Shown piece after piece: positions 12,401 to 27,400 of a stretch of 64,000 bases of DNA. A program made the translations under genes and the position numbers. The notes under the pieces are model-generated. The model was not told where the DNA came from, did not search any database, and saw only the letters and a program-made list of their open reading frames with translations. Source of the DNA: Otis tarda (taxonomy: Eukaryota > Chordata > Aves > Otidiformes > Otididae); assembly GCA_026413225.1 (NCBI GenBank), contig CM048554.1, forward strand, positions 8,944,001 through 9,008,000, given 5' to 3'. The first letter of the stretch is position 1; each line of letters opens with the position of its first letter.

Positions 12401-15400
12401 TGCTATCAGTTTATTCCAGCAGTGTTTGCTCCTCATTCCAGTCCTGCCTAAAAAGGAAAGACAATTGAAATTAGAGCATTAAGAGCTGAATTACAGGTTT
12501 TAACACTAAGCCACGCTTGTGTCTGTGACTCTCATAGAAGTGATCCTGAGGCCATTCTCATGTTACAGTAATTACATGCAGAATACCTGTCCCCAGCAGC
12601 ACTCAGCAGACTAACTCCACTCACGAACTCGAGCCCAAATTTCGGTTCCTCTGTGGATTCCCTCTGCTCCCACCAATCTGTTACACCTGTTTTCTGCCAT
12701 TCTGCCACAAATCCCACCCATGGGGTGGGATGATCCACAGCAATATCTGGTTTTGGCAGCGTGGAACAATTTGCCAAGTAGGGCTAAGTCTGCTTCCCCA
12801 TGCTGAATGCTACAGGGGCTAACTTCTGGGCACGGAGCTACTTCTGTGAATTTATCACATGAAAATGTGATAAACGGCTCCTTTTAAAATGGCTGGAAGG
12901 AAAAGGTTGTTTAAGAATGGGTCTGTACATGCCAGGCATCATGTTCCTGCCACGAGCAGCCACCTGCTCTCTGTGTTGGGCAGCAGCCTGACTTTTTGGG
13001 ACAGACAGAGATGTGCTCGAGCTGCCACTGAGGCTGTCCAAAGGTGGTGTGATGGTGTTAGGTGGACATGGTGGTAAGTTTGGGATGTAGCCTCTGAAGT
13101 GAGTCCAAAGCCCAGGGTTGGGCCCTGTAGGCTAACAGAAGTCAGAGCACAATGTGGGATATGGAAGAGGTCAAGGGTTAAAAAGACGTAACTGTTCTCT
13201 TTTATTTTCTTAAAATAATTTCCTGGAATTATTTTGTTCTTACAGTATGTATTTTTCCAACAGTATCCTCCTCCCTAAAATGCTTGTACTCAGATCTTTG
13301 TTGGAGTTCTTAGACTGATTTTAATAAGCTTTTTCCTAGTCATCTTTATTATGAAAATCTATGTCCTGAGATGTTAGGTACCCCAGTGGCAGCAAGCCTG
13401 CAGTGTAATTCAGTGGATTATAATGCAACTCACTAACATGTTTGAAATAATGAGGTTGCTCTGTTCAGTGGAGTATGATGAAAAATAGACGCTACTGCTG
13501 GGAGCTCAGATTTGATTTAAATTCCTGTCAGAAAAGGTTCCCTATTAAAATACCATTGCAGGTTGCTATGTTTGTATATTCTTTAACTTCCATTTTGTGC
13601 TGGACAATGAAGAGGTCAGAAGAGTTTTTTTTCTTACCTTCTGCCCAGTGCATGTAAACAGCGCATTAAATTGAGGCCTTGGACACTGCTGGTGCTTTTG
13701 AAAGTAAATATTGAATTACATTAGACTAAACACAGAGAGAAACAGTGGCTGTGCTGAATCAGTGGGAGGTCTGAGCTTTGAGTTCAGTAGCACTAATCTT
13801 TCCCTGAGTGTCACGGTTTTCAGCTCTAATCCTCTTCCAGGCAGCCTCTACCTCTTTCTTTGTATGGGATGAGAAGCTGAGTTTATTCCATCCCACTCCT
13901 TGCCTATCTGGAAGTGAGGGAGAGGGTACGGATTTCTTTCCTTTAACTAATGGGAAGCCTTTATAGCTACCCTTCAGCTTCAGTCTCTCCCATCCATCTC
14001 TCACCTTCTCAATGTAATTGGTAGACCATCTTTCTGTAGACTCTCTGTATGGTCTCATAACTTTGTTTTCTGCTTAGCAGTAGAAGCTGGTTTGTCAGAA
14101 AAACATCTCTGAGCCAGTGATACCTTTGGAGAAAAATCTATTGAGAGAAAAAGATGACAGTTTTGCAGAGTTTTTTAGCTATTGCCTAAATATAATTGGA
14201 TCTTAAAAACCCAGTGTGTGAGACGACCAATATCCCTTTTAAAAGAACAGTTTCCTCGTAGTACTTAGACCTTGACATAAACACTAATGAATCCATAAAA
14301 TGTGTTAGCATCTGGCACAGGAGCTTCAGGGCATCAAGCAAAAGAGGAGATAAATGGAAGTGCTCTGTGTACATAAGGTTGCAGAACTGACTGTGACTGC
14401 CAGTTAACTGGATTTGATAACCTGCAGAAGTCCATGTTATTTCAGCTTAAGGTTGATGTATGTTTTGTTTGGACCAGCATTCTCCTTTATGAATGCCTAG
14501 CTTTGCAATTAGATGTGCAGTTTAGTGTAGCTACTATCTCCTATTTGCAATTTAATCTAAGAGAGTCGATTTTCTCCTTTTACAGGGCCGGAGTGGCAAA
14601 GGAAGCATCTACGTCTGGGCCTCTGGAGATGGAGGCAGCTATGATGACTGTAACTGTGATGGTTATGCATCGAGCATGTGGACAATCTCCATCAATTCTG
14701 CTATAAATGATGGACGGACTGCTCTGTATGATGAAAGCTGCTCTTCAACCTTAGCATCCACCTTTAGTAATGGGAGGAAGAGAAATCCAGAGGCTGGCGT
14801 GGTGAGTCCAGATATTATTGTGCTGTTGCTGCTGTCTTTGTGCACTCCCATGGCCTATTACAACTGTCTGCTTTGGAGCATCAGATGGTCTTTTGTTGAG
14901 ATGTATATTTTCTCATCTGCAGTACATGATCATGCCAAAACTGTCAGCTGAGGAGATGTGGAGTTAATATTGAGAACAGCAATGATCTTCCATCTCTTAG
15001 AGCTTCATATAGTTGGTGCTTTCCTTTATCAGAAACCAGATTTAGAAGTTCAATTGCAGTCTTTCCAGAGGACAGTGTGACAAAAGGTCTCTGTAAAAAT
15101 CTAAATGAAAAGTGTTGATATCTGAGATCATACTTACTTGTACAGGCAGAGCAGTAATGAACCAGACTTCTGCTGTACTAGAAGCTGCACATAGCAGAAA
15201 GACATTCAGTCACCTACAGAGGACATCGTAGGGGTTCAGATTTACCCTCAGACATTCGGTCCCATATTGAGCATTGCAGAGCATTGTACTCAAGTCCTCT
15301 ACAGCACCATGCCTACTACTGGAAAATAGGCAGTTTCTGTTCAAGTGTAACTGGGATTCTCTTCCACTATGTTGATTACTGCTCTTCAGCACCTTTATAC

Positions 15401-18400
15401 TAGCCAGGAGATAGCCTAATTCCCAGAGTGGAAAATTCAGGTGTAGTAATTCAAGGTCAGTCTTTGTCAAAAGGGTCCATAAGTTTTCCTTGGCCCTGTC
15501 TCAAACCCTAAAGACACATTGTAGCATCCTAAATGACCCTGTGCAGCAGCAGATGGAAAAATACTCGTTTCTGTCTTGATACCAGCTCTGTGCTGATACC
15601 AGCCCAGATGATCTGTGGCACTTTGGTAATTATCACCATAAAATGTACCTCTGAGGTTTCCTTCTGGTCTCTTCTAGTCACTAATCAGCACAGAAGATAG
15701 CAGCCTGGGACTGCTGTTGGTTCTGGAGTTACACAAATGTTAGAAAGCTCAATACTGTTAACAATTCTAGTTTCAAATCCTTCTGATAACCACAAGGGAA
15801 TGTAAAGTCTTTGATTAAACTGTGTTTGTAGGAAATAAATGGCATCTAGATGAGTTTATGAGTTCTAAGTGGTAATGAACATTGTTTTACTGCATCATTT
15901 ATTCTTGCATTCATACCTTCTTTAGCTATGTCTCGCTGTGGTTTTAAATTGATAACACTATTCTAAAGAAAACAGACCCTAGTAACAAACACACAATTAC
16001 TCTAAAGTGCAAGGGCACAAACTCCAGTTTCTGTATTTTCTCAGTCTGTAGCTGCAAGGAAAATGGACTATCTAGTTTCATTAATTATGTCATTGCAGGC
16101 TACAACGGATTTGTACGGCAACTGCACACTGCGTCACTCAGGAACATCTGCAGCTGCCCCTGAAGCAGCCGGAGTGTTCGCCTTGGCCCTGGAGGCTAAG
16201 TATGCTGTAGAGAAATTCCTTGTGAGCTCTAGAAAGGAGAGGGCCTGCAGTTTGTTTAATGTAGTTCATCATACAAGTTAGCTGTCTGTGGCATGAGGCT
16301 AGAATGAGCAGCTAACAAGCTACCTGCTACAGTAGTGACCTGTGTGGTAACTTACAGATGGAGCAACAGTCTTGCCAAAGCCGTATAGCAGGTACATTTT
16401 GGCCAACTCACTCTGTGTCCTCTCCATCCACTGCTTCCAGGGGTTTATCTTCTCCAGCACTATTTGGAGGGAGAGATTGTATCATTTCTCCACATATCCA
16501 GTATCCAGCCTGGCCTACAAAAACATAAGCACAAACATATAGTAGACAGGAGTTCATCTTGTGCCACATCCTGTCTGCAATGACAGATGCTATGGGGAGA
16601 GTACAACAAATGGGGATTAAGAGTGGTCTTTCAACAGCGGCTTTGGCAATTAGTGGTTTGGAGAGAGAGCAGTCAGCCTATACTGTTTAATAGCCACAGG
16701 CAGATTTACCTTCCTTGAATTTGTCTAACTCTTTTTCAACTTGTCTGTATTTGACACCTGTCTCATCCAGTGGCAATCAGTTCCACATTAGTAATAGTTT
16801 TTGGTGATAGTGGTATAGAATGTTTCCTTTGTTTTTTCTTAACCCATTGGTGGTAATTTGCTTCTGTGCTACGTGATTGCTCTAGTATGTGAAAGAACAA
16901 ATATCCATTGTCTATTTACCATCTCCATGCTATTCATGACATTGGAGACCTCTTGTGGATCTTCCTTCATTATATTATTCTCTAATGATTATGAAAAGTT
17001 TTCCTTACAATAACCTATACCATCTTTTTACTTTGTGTTAAATTATTTTATGAAGTGAGACAACATTTGCTCAGGTACACAGTTGCTGTAACCACGGCAT
17101 GAATTGAGCACTACATGAATAGTTTTCTTCAACAATATGCAGAATAATGAAGATTTGGCAGAGGAGACAAAGTTTCTATAATTAGCAGAGCAACGATTGT
17201 TGTGCTCAGGGCATTACTTGGGCCAATACTAATTTTGCAGGTTTTAGACGTATAAAACACACATGCCAAGTGTTTTAACTTTGGATGATCATTCATTCTA
17301 CTATCAAATTTGTTCAGTGGGACAGCCGCCATGTAGTAACTTAATACAACCATAAAAATATAAAAGTTTAATTAATTTTCTGACCACTGCATGTTTAACC
17401 TGGACTACAGCCTTAATGGCTAAAGTAATAATTACCATTCCTCTTCGTTTGAGCTATCCATGAAGACTGGAATTACTCTTGCCAAACTATCAGGAGTAGA
17501 AATTAGACTAATACCCCTGGTTTGCAAATGAGTTCCTAGCCTTTGCGGAGAAGAAGACAAGAGAGAGAAAGTACTGTCAGTGTCTCCTATCTCCTTCCAA
17601 ACTGACTCTATTAGACTGGCTCTATGAAATTGTATTGTGCAGAACTACCCAGGATGAGTTAAACTAGTCTTCATGGGAATGGCTAACAATCTCTCCTATG
17701 GGCTTGTCTTGCCTGCAATATGTGTGTCAGCTCATATACAGTATATGTCTGATGTGTCTCCAAAACCAGACCAATCTGTGAGGTAGAAAGTACAGTTTTA
17801 AGATATGTGACAGCTCTTAAAAGATTTCAATAAGAATTATGCAAGTGCTATCTGTTTTTCAGCTATCTTGTGTCACCTTGGAAAAAATGGCTATTCTGGT
17901 GTACATTCAGCATACACACATGCTTATTACATGGGGCACAGAAAGCTGCAAAGTGGATCCTTTTCGGTTGATAGTTTGAATCAGACATTGTAATGTTGGA
18001 AGAGTTCATCATAAAACAACTGGAATAGCTTTAGTTATGTAGAATTAGAATGCCAGTTCTAAAGCTTTCTGTCATCATCATCACTGCAAATCTAGGAAGA
18101 CGAGCTGATTATAGAAAATTATGATTGGATCTAGACAAATGTTACTTTACTGTATCCATGCTAGTATATCCTGGGTGACAAACCTCTGCCATACCTTATA
18201 ATGCAAACCTACAGCCACCCACAGCCCTTATATCCATATTCACAGGATACTGAAATTGCTAACACCCTGATTGTTATATCTTGTAAGCTTCATCAGATTG
18301 GGGCTTCTCTGGGTAAATCTTGGAAGGTCCATGGGAAAGGCCGGCCAAGCAGACAAGGAAAAGAGGGCATGATTTAAGAGGAAGGCTAGGCAAAAATCTG

Positions 18401-21400
18401 TCGTCAGCCTTTTCTTTTTGTATTCTTTTCAGGATCTCGTATAATATCCTGCTCATTTTATTAGCTTAAAAATTGCGTGGTGGATCTGTAATGTGTAGTT
18501 GAAAACAGTTGTTTTTAAGAACAGGGAAATAATCAGAAATGATTTCGTAATTTTGTGGAATATATTTTGGGGAAATACTATACAATTAAAACCTATTCTT
18601 GTTCCCACTGAAATCAACAGATGCTTTGTTATTGATATGTGTATAGATACAATTTCTGTGTGATTCATAGAAGGAAATTTTACCAAAAGGCTTACTCAAA
18701 CACAGTGTCTTTCTTTCATATCTGCTTGGAAAGACTGTACTGTTTGTTTTCCATGTTAATTTTCCACAGCTTGGATCTGACATGGAGAGACATGCAGCAT
18801 CTGACAGTGCTCACCTCCAAGAGGAACCAGCTTCACGATGAGGTTCATCAATGGCGTAGAAATGGTGTTGGACTGGAATTCAACCATTTGTTTGGCTACG
18901 GTGTCCTAGATGCAGGAGCAATGGTTAAGATGGCAAAAGACTGGAAGACTGTTCCCGAGAGATTCCATTGTGTCGGAGGGTCAATACAGGAACCTGAGTA
19001 AGTGAAGCATCTAGTATATGTGTTTGTCTTCTTCCAGGCATTTAGGGAGATCACAAGCATGCAAATAATTGACAAAGCCATAGACAGTCAAAGAAATGTA
19101 ATGAATTTTTTTTTCCTAAGAAAGCCTGACATTACCAGTAGCATTACAGATATTTCAATAAGTTGATAAAATAAACTACATGATCTTTCAATTCCTGATT
19201 TGCTGGAGGAGTGCATTCTACAGATCACCTGCATCATCATTGCTAAGGCCAGTAGTGTTAATAGCAGCGTCCATTTCTCCTGGGTACTTACAGGTATGTT
19301 TGTACCAAAGTTTCTGTGAATAAAAAAGCCTGTGCACAAGTGAAAATCTAGGAGGCTGGCACTGTAAGTGACATAAACTGCTGTCACATGAAATACGTGT
19401 CATCCAGGTCTGTTGTAGTTTAGCCTCAGTCAGGGCCAGACAACACAGTCTCTCTCTCACTCCCCCCACCCTCCGAGAGAATAGAGAGAGATAATATAAG
19501 AAAAAAAGGCTCGAAGTTTGAGATAAGGACGGGGGGAGATCCTGAAAGTTACCATTACGGGCAAAACGGACTCGGCTTGGGGAAAACTATTCATTTATTG
19601 CTAAAAAACAGCAGGATAATGAGACAGAGAACAAGATAACCTCCCCCTATCCCTCCCTCTTCCTAGGCTTAACATTATCTCTACTACCTTCCCCCCCCGC
19701 CCCAAGCAGCCCAGGAGGGAAGAAGGAATAGGGATTGCGGTCAGTTCATCACATGGCATTTTATGCTGCTCCTTCCTCGTCAGGGGAAGAGCTCCTGGCA
19801 TTCCTCCCCTGCTCCAGTGTGGGGTCTCTCCCACGGGCCACAGTCCTACGTGAAACTGCTCCGGTGTGGGTCATCTCTTCCAGAACGGCTGCCCCAGTGG
19901 GCCCTCCACGGGCCACAGCCTCCTTCAGGCCTCCACCTGCCCCAGTGTGGGGTCCTCCACAGGCTGCAGGTGGATCTCTGCTCCTCCATGGGCTGCAGGG
20001 GGACAACCTGCCTCACCACAGTCATCACCACAGGCTGCAGGGGAATCTTGACCAGGAGCAGCATTACTCCTCCCCCTCCTTCTTCACTGACCTTGGTGTC
20101 TGCAGCCGTTCCTCTCACAAAAAAAGTTCTTCACAATCGGCTCAGGCAGACGCCTCTCAGGTTCTCTTCACATCTCATCTCTTCTCCACTTCTTGCAGCC
20201 TGGCCAGGCCCAGTCTGGCCCAGTCGGCCGCCTGCAAGGCCCACAAGGCTCACGCCTCCCCCTCTCTGCCCCCACTCAGCTTCTTCACATCGTCTCTTCT
20301 ATTTTTTTTTCTGTTTTCCCCTTCTTAAATATGTTATCGCAGAGGCGTTATCAGGGAACATTCTGCTACCAATTGGCTTGGCCTTGGCCAGCAGCGGGTC
20401 CGCCCTAGGCCCGGCCGAGTCCACTGAACAAGGGGGAGCAAATTCTAGCAGCTTCTTACAGAAGCTACCACCTTAGGCCCCCCCTCACTAAATAAAACCA
20501 GAACAAGGTAATTTCTCCTTGTAACATATCCCAACAGACAATTTTATCTCCAGAAGACCGAAACAATCATCTACAGGTACCAGTGATTCAGTTTGAACGT
20601 TACAGCATTTAATTGTGTGTCCTGGTTTCGGCAGGGATGGAGTTAATTTTCCTCTCAGTAGCCGGTGTGTTTTGGATTTCATATGTGAAGAATGTGGATA
20701 AAAAGATTCTGATGATACAAGTTGCTGTTAATGAGACCAAGGACACTGTCCTGCTTTCCAAGTCTTGTTAAAATCTCGCTAATGCACAGATGCAGGAAGC
20801 TGGGAGAAAGACAGACAGAATAATTGACCTAAACTGGCCAAGGAGAGTATTCCATGCCATAAACGTCATGCGCAGTATATAAGTGGGAGTTGGCCAGGAC
20901 AAGTATCTGCCTTCCTGATATCCATCTTTCTCTCTCATTCGCTGGCATCGTTCCCTCTACCTTGCTGGCTCCCTTTTGCTCCTTTGCTTGCCGCTCAGTG
21001 TCGTTTCTGTGATCGGTGCTTGGGACAGACTATGTTGGTCATTTGGACATTGGATGGTGAGAAAACATACATTGTTAATTTTGTATATTTTAAAATCTTT
21101 ATATTTTGTTATTATTGTAGTTTTCCTTTGTTATTTTAGTAAACTGTCTTTATCTCAACCCATGAGTTTTCCTTCCTTCCCAATTCTCTCCCCTATCCCG
21201 CTGGGTAGGGGGAGGGTGAGTGAGAAACTGTGGTAACTCGGGCTAAGCCGTCACATTGTGTGTGGTTTGTGTTCTTCAAATCTCTAATTGCAGGCTAGAT
21301 AGTCAAATCATTTTCTGATTTTCCTTCATGTGCTACAGTGAATCAGTCAACAAGTGAATTAATTAACACTAATTGACTGCAACAGCTATAGTTCAGTTTA

Positions 21401-24400
21401 ATTATTTTAAATACAAACCTAATAATGGACAATTTATGTCTATACCATTGAAATTTGACTTTTCTGTGCCATTTTTGAAGGCATCATTATTCTCTTGGAA
21501 CAAGAAAGCAAACTAGTATGCCTCCCTGGCACATAGCTCAGCCAGACAAAGAATAAGTTTGTTTGCAAACTCCAGATGGGTTTGTATTTGCAGGATGTAA
21601 AGTTCTAAGGCTGAGATCTGAGTTTTAATTTTATCTGCCCCACACATGCTCACAGGTAGGAAATGAATGAGAGAGTGCTGAAGCTAATTTTGAGCTATCT
21701 CTAGTTTATTAATAATTTAAATGCAGAGAAATAATCTCATTTATCTTAGTGTGGCCCCATTTATTAAAATGGGGACTATCCTAGAGAAAGAGATAATTGC
21801 TTTCTGTAGGCTTGGCTCCACGCATTTAGACAATGTGGTAGAGATATTCTAGCAACAGACTGAAACAGGGTCAGGCAAGTGCTATGAAGTAGTATTGTCT
21901 CCTTCTGCCTTGGTTTTTCAGTCCTGTTTCTGCTGTTGAATGGATAGAAGAGCAGAGGTGATGGTGCATTTCCTCCAGCCCAGGGATCTGCAACTGTAGT
22001 AAGGCTTCCCTATAGCTGTCATTGCCCAACAAGCTGAAGAGTTGACAAATATACTGCCTTGTATAGGTGTCTTTTGAGGTCAGCACCCAGAACAAGCTTT
22101 GTGCTTACGGCACACAGATTTGCAAAGTTCAACCAAGTCAGTCACCACCTAAGCCTCCTCACTCTACTGCGATGTGATCTCAGTCTGTGGTCCATATGGG
22201 TGTCCTCCTTTAATTACCTGACACATCTATATGTTAATAGGACTACTGTAATATTTACCTCCCCTAGTGAACATGGCACTGACAGGAGATAATACGCATC
22301 ATGACTTGCAACATCTACATTTTTTGAATTACACTGTAAATAAAACTAGTTAAGTCCCAGCATCTCCAGAGATTCCTTGGAAATGAAAACTACACTCCAC
22401 TTCTGCCATGGATAATTGGGTTAATTTTCTAGTTTGGCCTTACTGGAGCAACATTTTATATATATATTCTATGTATGTTTATATAAGTACAGATATTTGT
22501 ATATATAAAATACATATTCAGTATAGATTTAGGTAGATGAGTAGTTGAAACAGAGATGTGTACCAGAGCAGCATTGTCAATTAGCAGAAACAGGCCAGGA
22601 AAGAATTGACAGCAGTGTGCTGAAAGCAATCAGTATTTAAAGTGCACCATTTGTCTGCTGCATATAGAAACACTTGTTAGCAACAGGGACTTTCCCTGAA
22701 AAGGGATTTTCATTGGGTCAGCAAAAGGAAAAAAAAATTTGTAAGTCTGAATCTGGCTGGTTCAGGGAGATACAAAGATGATTAAGGCCATCATAGTCCA
22801 TCAGCTGAGGAACAGGAGCACAAGAGTGTGCTTCTACAGAGTGGTAAACTCCCCCTGCTTATCTCTGAGTACTGCACTTACTGCACAAGTGAATGTATTT
22901 TTCATATATATATCTAGCAATTAGGCAGTGGCACACTGTGAGGGTGTGGAAAACCTGCTCCTTTTTGCTCCTTTCATGTTCTTTTTTTTTCACCACCCCT
23001 GATTCTTTTTGGTTCTTTGGGGAAATTCACCTGGACTATAGTAATTAGTCTAGCTAAGCAGAGAGTATTGTTTCCTAATTAAGAGGAAAGGGGGAAACAG
23101 AGCAAACCCTTTCTCATGTGTTTTAGAGAGCTGTGATAACGTTTGTACTGCAGCACTTAAGAAGGTGGCGAGAGCAGCTGTCTGCAGCTGTCAGGCTGTC
23201 TGCAAAGCAGATGAAGTGGTAACACTGCTCTTACTTCTTTGGGTTTTGGTGTTGCTAGATAGAAAAGACTCACACTGTGGTGTCCTCCCTCCTTCACTGG
23301 AGGTGACGTGCGGAAAACGGACTCCACAGTCTGTAAGATTGTAAAGTAGGTATGTTTATTCAGCGCTGGGCAGCATGGGGGATCGCTCCTCCAAACGTGT
23401 GCAACATGTTAAGCAACAGGTACAGTATTTATGCATCATAGACAAGCATATTCATAGAATTCCCGTGGTCTTGGTTATGTATTAATTAGGTTTCCGAGAA
23501 ATCATTATCATAAGTTTCCTCCCACGACAGGTCTCTGTGTAATGGCGTATCCCGCATGTCGATTGCCATTTAAGACATAACTGCTCCCGTCTGTGAACCA
23601 CTTTTCCCCGTTTTCCATGGGGCTATCCCTCAGGTCTGGGCGGCTTGCGTATTTTGTTTCGATGGTTTCCAAACAGTCATGATGCACTGTGTTCCTGCTG
23701 AGAAAAGAAGCTGGGTTGACAGTGTTAGTGACCACGATTTCCACATCATCCTGTTCTATTAATACAGCTTGATATCTCAGGAATCTTTGTGGAGAGAGCC
23801 AGTGCCCACCCTTTGCTTCCAGTACTGCTGATACTGCATGAGAACCCAAAACAGTCATTTTCTGGCCCAGAGTAAACTTTTGGGCTTCCTGTATGTTCAG
23901 TATCACGGCTGCAACCGCCCGTAGGCATCCAGGCCAACCCTTTGCAGTGGCATCTAACTGCTTAGAGAGGTAGGCAACTGCCCGTCTATATGGACCCAGA
24001 TCTTGTACTAATATTCCCAGGGCAATGCCCTGCTTCTCATGAGAGAAAAGAAGAAACAGCTTACTCACATCTGGGAGTCCTAAGGCCGGGGCCGACATCA
24101 AAGCCTTTTTTTCAGTAGCTCAAAGGCTCATTCACTCTCCTTGTTCCACTCAAGGTGCTTCTGCTCAGTGGCTGTCAGCGCATACAGTGGTTTAACAAGC
24201 AATCCATAATTAAAGATCCACAATTAGAATCATAGAATCATAGAATGGTTAGGGTTGGAAGGGACCTTCAAAGGTGGGGCTACCATTCCACAGTCCCTTT
24301 GCCACTCCGGATGGTTTTGGAGGGTGAAAAACATGTCTGCATACGAAACCTCATCCCATATCCCTTCTCTCCTTAAAAACAGCATTAGTTGTAATGGTAT

Positions 24401-27400
24401 GTCGTAGTTCAGCCCCGATCAGGACCAGACTACGCAGTCTCTCTCTCGCTCCCCCCACCCTCCGAGAGAATAGGAGGAGATGATATAAGGAAAACGGCTC
24501 GAGGTTTGAGATAAGGACAGGGAGAAATCCTTAGAGTTACCGTTACGGGCAAAACAGACTCAGCTTGGGGAAAACTATTCATTTATTTCTAAAATTAGCA
24601 GGAGAATGAGACAGGGAACAAGATAACCTCCCCCCACCCCTCCCTCTTCCCGGGCTTAACATTATCTATACTACCTCCCCTCCTGAGCGGCACGGGGAGG
24701 GGGAAAGGGAATGGGGGTCGCGGTCAGTTCATCAAGCGTTGTTTTACGCCGCTGTGTCATCGTCGGGGGAAGAACTCACATTCCTCCTCTGCTCCAGCAT
24801 GGGGTCCCTCCCACAGGCCACAGTCCTTCGTGAAACTGCTCCAGCGTGGGTCATCTCTTCCACGGGGTGCAGTCCTTCTAGAACAGCTGTCCCAGCGGGC
24901 CCTTCATGGGCCACAGCCTCCTTCAGGCCTCCACCTGCTCCAGCGTGGGGTCCTCCACGGGCTGCAGGTGGATCTCTGCCCCTCCGTGGACCTCCATGGG
25001 CTGCAAGGGGACAACCTGCTCTACCATGGTCTTCACCACGAGTTGCAGAGGAATCTTGGCCTCCTCCCCCTCCTTCTTCACTGACCTTGGCGTCTGCAGC
25101 CGTTCCTTACAACAGGCTGGCAGACGCCTCTCAGGATCCTTTTTACATCTTGTTCACTTCCTTCTCATCTCCTCTCCACTCCTTGCAGCCAGGCTGGGCC
25201 GAGTTGGGCCCAGTCGGCTGACCAGCGGGAGGCCAGAGGGTGAGGCCTACAAGGCCCACAAGGCTCGCGCCTCCCCCTCTCTGCCCCCCACTCAGCTGCT
25301 TCACATCTTCTCTTCCTTTTTTTTCGTGTTTTCCCCTACTTAAATACGTTATCGCAGAGGCGTTATCATGGGACATTCTGCTACCAATTGGCTCAGCCTT
25401 GGCCAGCAGTGGGTCCGCCCTAGGCCCAGCCGAGTCCACTAAACAAAGGGGAGCAACTTCTAGCAGTTTCCTACAGAAGCTACCACCTTAGGCCCCCCCT
25501 CACTAACAAAACCAGAACATGGTATTATAATCTATTGACCCATTGAGCGGCCACTTAGCCTCGCCTTCTAACTTATACAACAGCCACCACTGATTGCAAT
25601 ATTTGATAAGGGTCTTTTTACTTTCCGTACCTCCAGTCCCAAGAATATTTTTCCAGTGGGCAAGTACACACCCCAGAGGACTCTTCTTTAATATTCCTCC
25701 GTGGTTGTTTCCCATTTTACAATCTCTCCCAATGATCCTTGATTTTGATTTGGCTGCCTCTCTTAATGAGCTTCCACACAAATTGTCTCTTACACTTCTT
25801 TATAATCTCTCTTTGTGCTGGCATACAAAAGTACTCAGTGTTCACACTCTTGTGGATGTCCACACACTCATAGTGGCCACAAAATCATACAAGAAACTTC
25901 AGAAAGAGGAAAGTTCCCTTGCTTTCTAGCCCACCTCAGAAGAATCTGGGCAGCTAGGGACAGCTGGACAGACCTCACGCCACACACACAGTCGCAGCTT
26001 TGCTCGGATTCCTGGGCCTCACTCACGCTTTCACAACACAGGCATTTACACAATAGAAGGTCCCACACACAACACAGAATTTCCACCACACAACACAGAA
26101 GATCACACACACACACAAAAATATTCAAATCATACAATTATTGCTCCAGTTGACAACCTTCCAGCAGCTGCAAGTATCTTTCAAAATTGCAAGAGGCCCG
26201 CTTACCCTTCTCCTGCTTCTCACATACCGGTCATCAGCAGGTCCATCCTGGCTCCCGACAATGGAATGCAGCGGTTACCTCGGACTCACTTGATCTACTC
26301 CCAAGATCGCTAGCGGCCACTCTATCGGTCAGCGAGACCCCTTTTGGCACCCCAAACCAAGCTGGGTACCCACCCAACAGGGACTATGCTGCACACCAGA
26401 TGTTTCTGCACGATTTACCAGCTGCCCTGGCCATGCGTACGACTTACAGGCTCAAAACATACCGTTTGGTCCGTGGCTTCAGGAGTTTGTTGTCTGCTCC
26501 TGCGGTGAGCAGCTGGCAGCAGAGGCTCCTCCAAAGAAAGTGCTTGGGGCACGCCTAGGAGCATCCGCTCTGCAGTCGATCTCACAGCCAAGCAGAGAAC
26601 CTCCTGCCTGGCTCACCAAACTGATGTGCAGAAAGCAGACTCCGCAATCTGTAAGATTGTAAAGTAGGTATGTTTATTCAGCGCTGGGCAGCACGGGGGA
26701 TCGCTCCTCCAAACGTGTGCAACATGTTTAGCAACAGGTACAGTATTTATTGTAGTATTTGTCGTAGTTCAGCCCTGATTGGGACCAGACTACGCAGTCT
26801 CTCTCTCGCTCCCCCCACCTTCTGAGAAAATAGGGGGAGATGATATAAGGAAAAACGGCTCGAGGTTTGAGATAAGGATGGGGAGAAATCCTTAAAGTTA
26901 CCATTATGGGCAAAACAGACTCGACTTGGGGAAAAATACTCATTTATTTCTAAAACTAGCAGGAGAATGAGACAGGGAACAAGATAAGCTCCCCCCACCC
27001 CTCTCTCTTCCTGGGCTTAATATTATCCCTACTACCTTCCCCTCCCGAGTGGCACAAGGGAGAAGAGGGAATGGGGGTTGCGGTCAGTTCATCACATGTT
27101 GTTTCATGCTTCTTCCTTGTCGGGGGAAGAACTTCTCACATTCCTCCCCTGCTCCTTTGTGGAGTCCCTCCCACGGGCCACAGTCCTTCGTGAAACTGCT
27201 CCGGCACAGGTCATCTCTTCCATGGGGTGCAGTCCCTCCAGAACAGCTGCCCCAGCGGGCCCTCCATGGGCCACAGCCTCCTTCAGGCATCCGCTTCCCC
27301 CGATGTGGGGTCCTTCATGGGCTCCAAGTGGATCTCTGCCCCTCCGTGGACCTCCATGGGCTGCAGGGGGACAACCTGTCCCACCATGGTCTTCACCACA

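Noticed and set aside
19735-20476. Plus-strand open frames of about 200 codons inside LTR copies (also near 27049-27663 and 24739-25343)
   Set aside because: They lie in the GC-rich body of solo LTRs, are Pro/Ser/Cys-rich, recur with shifts between copies and match no protein family.
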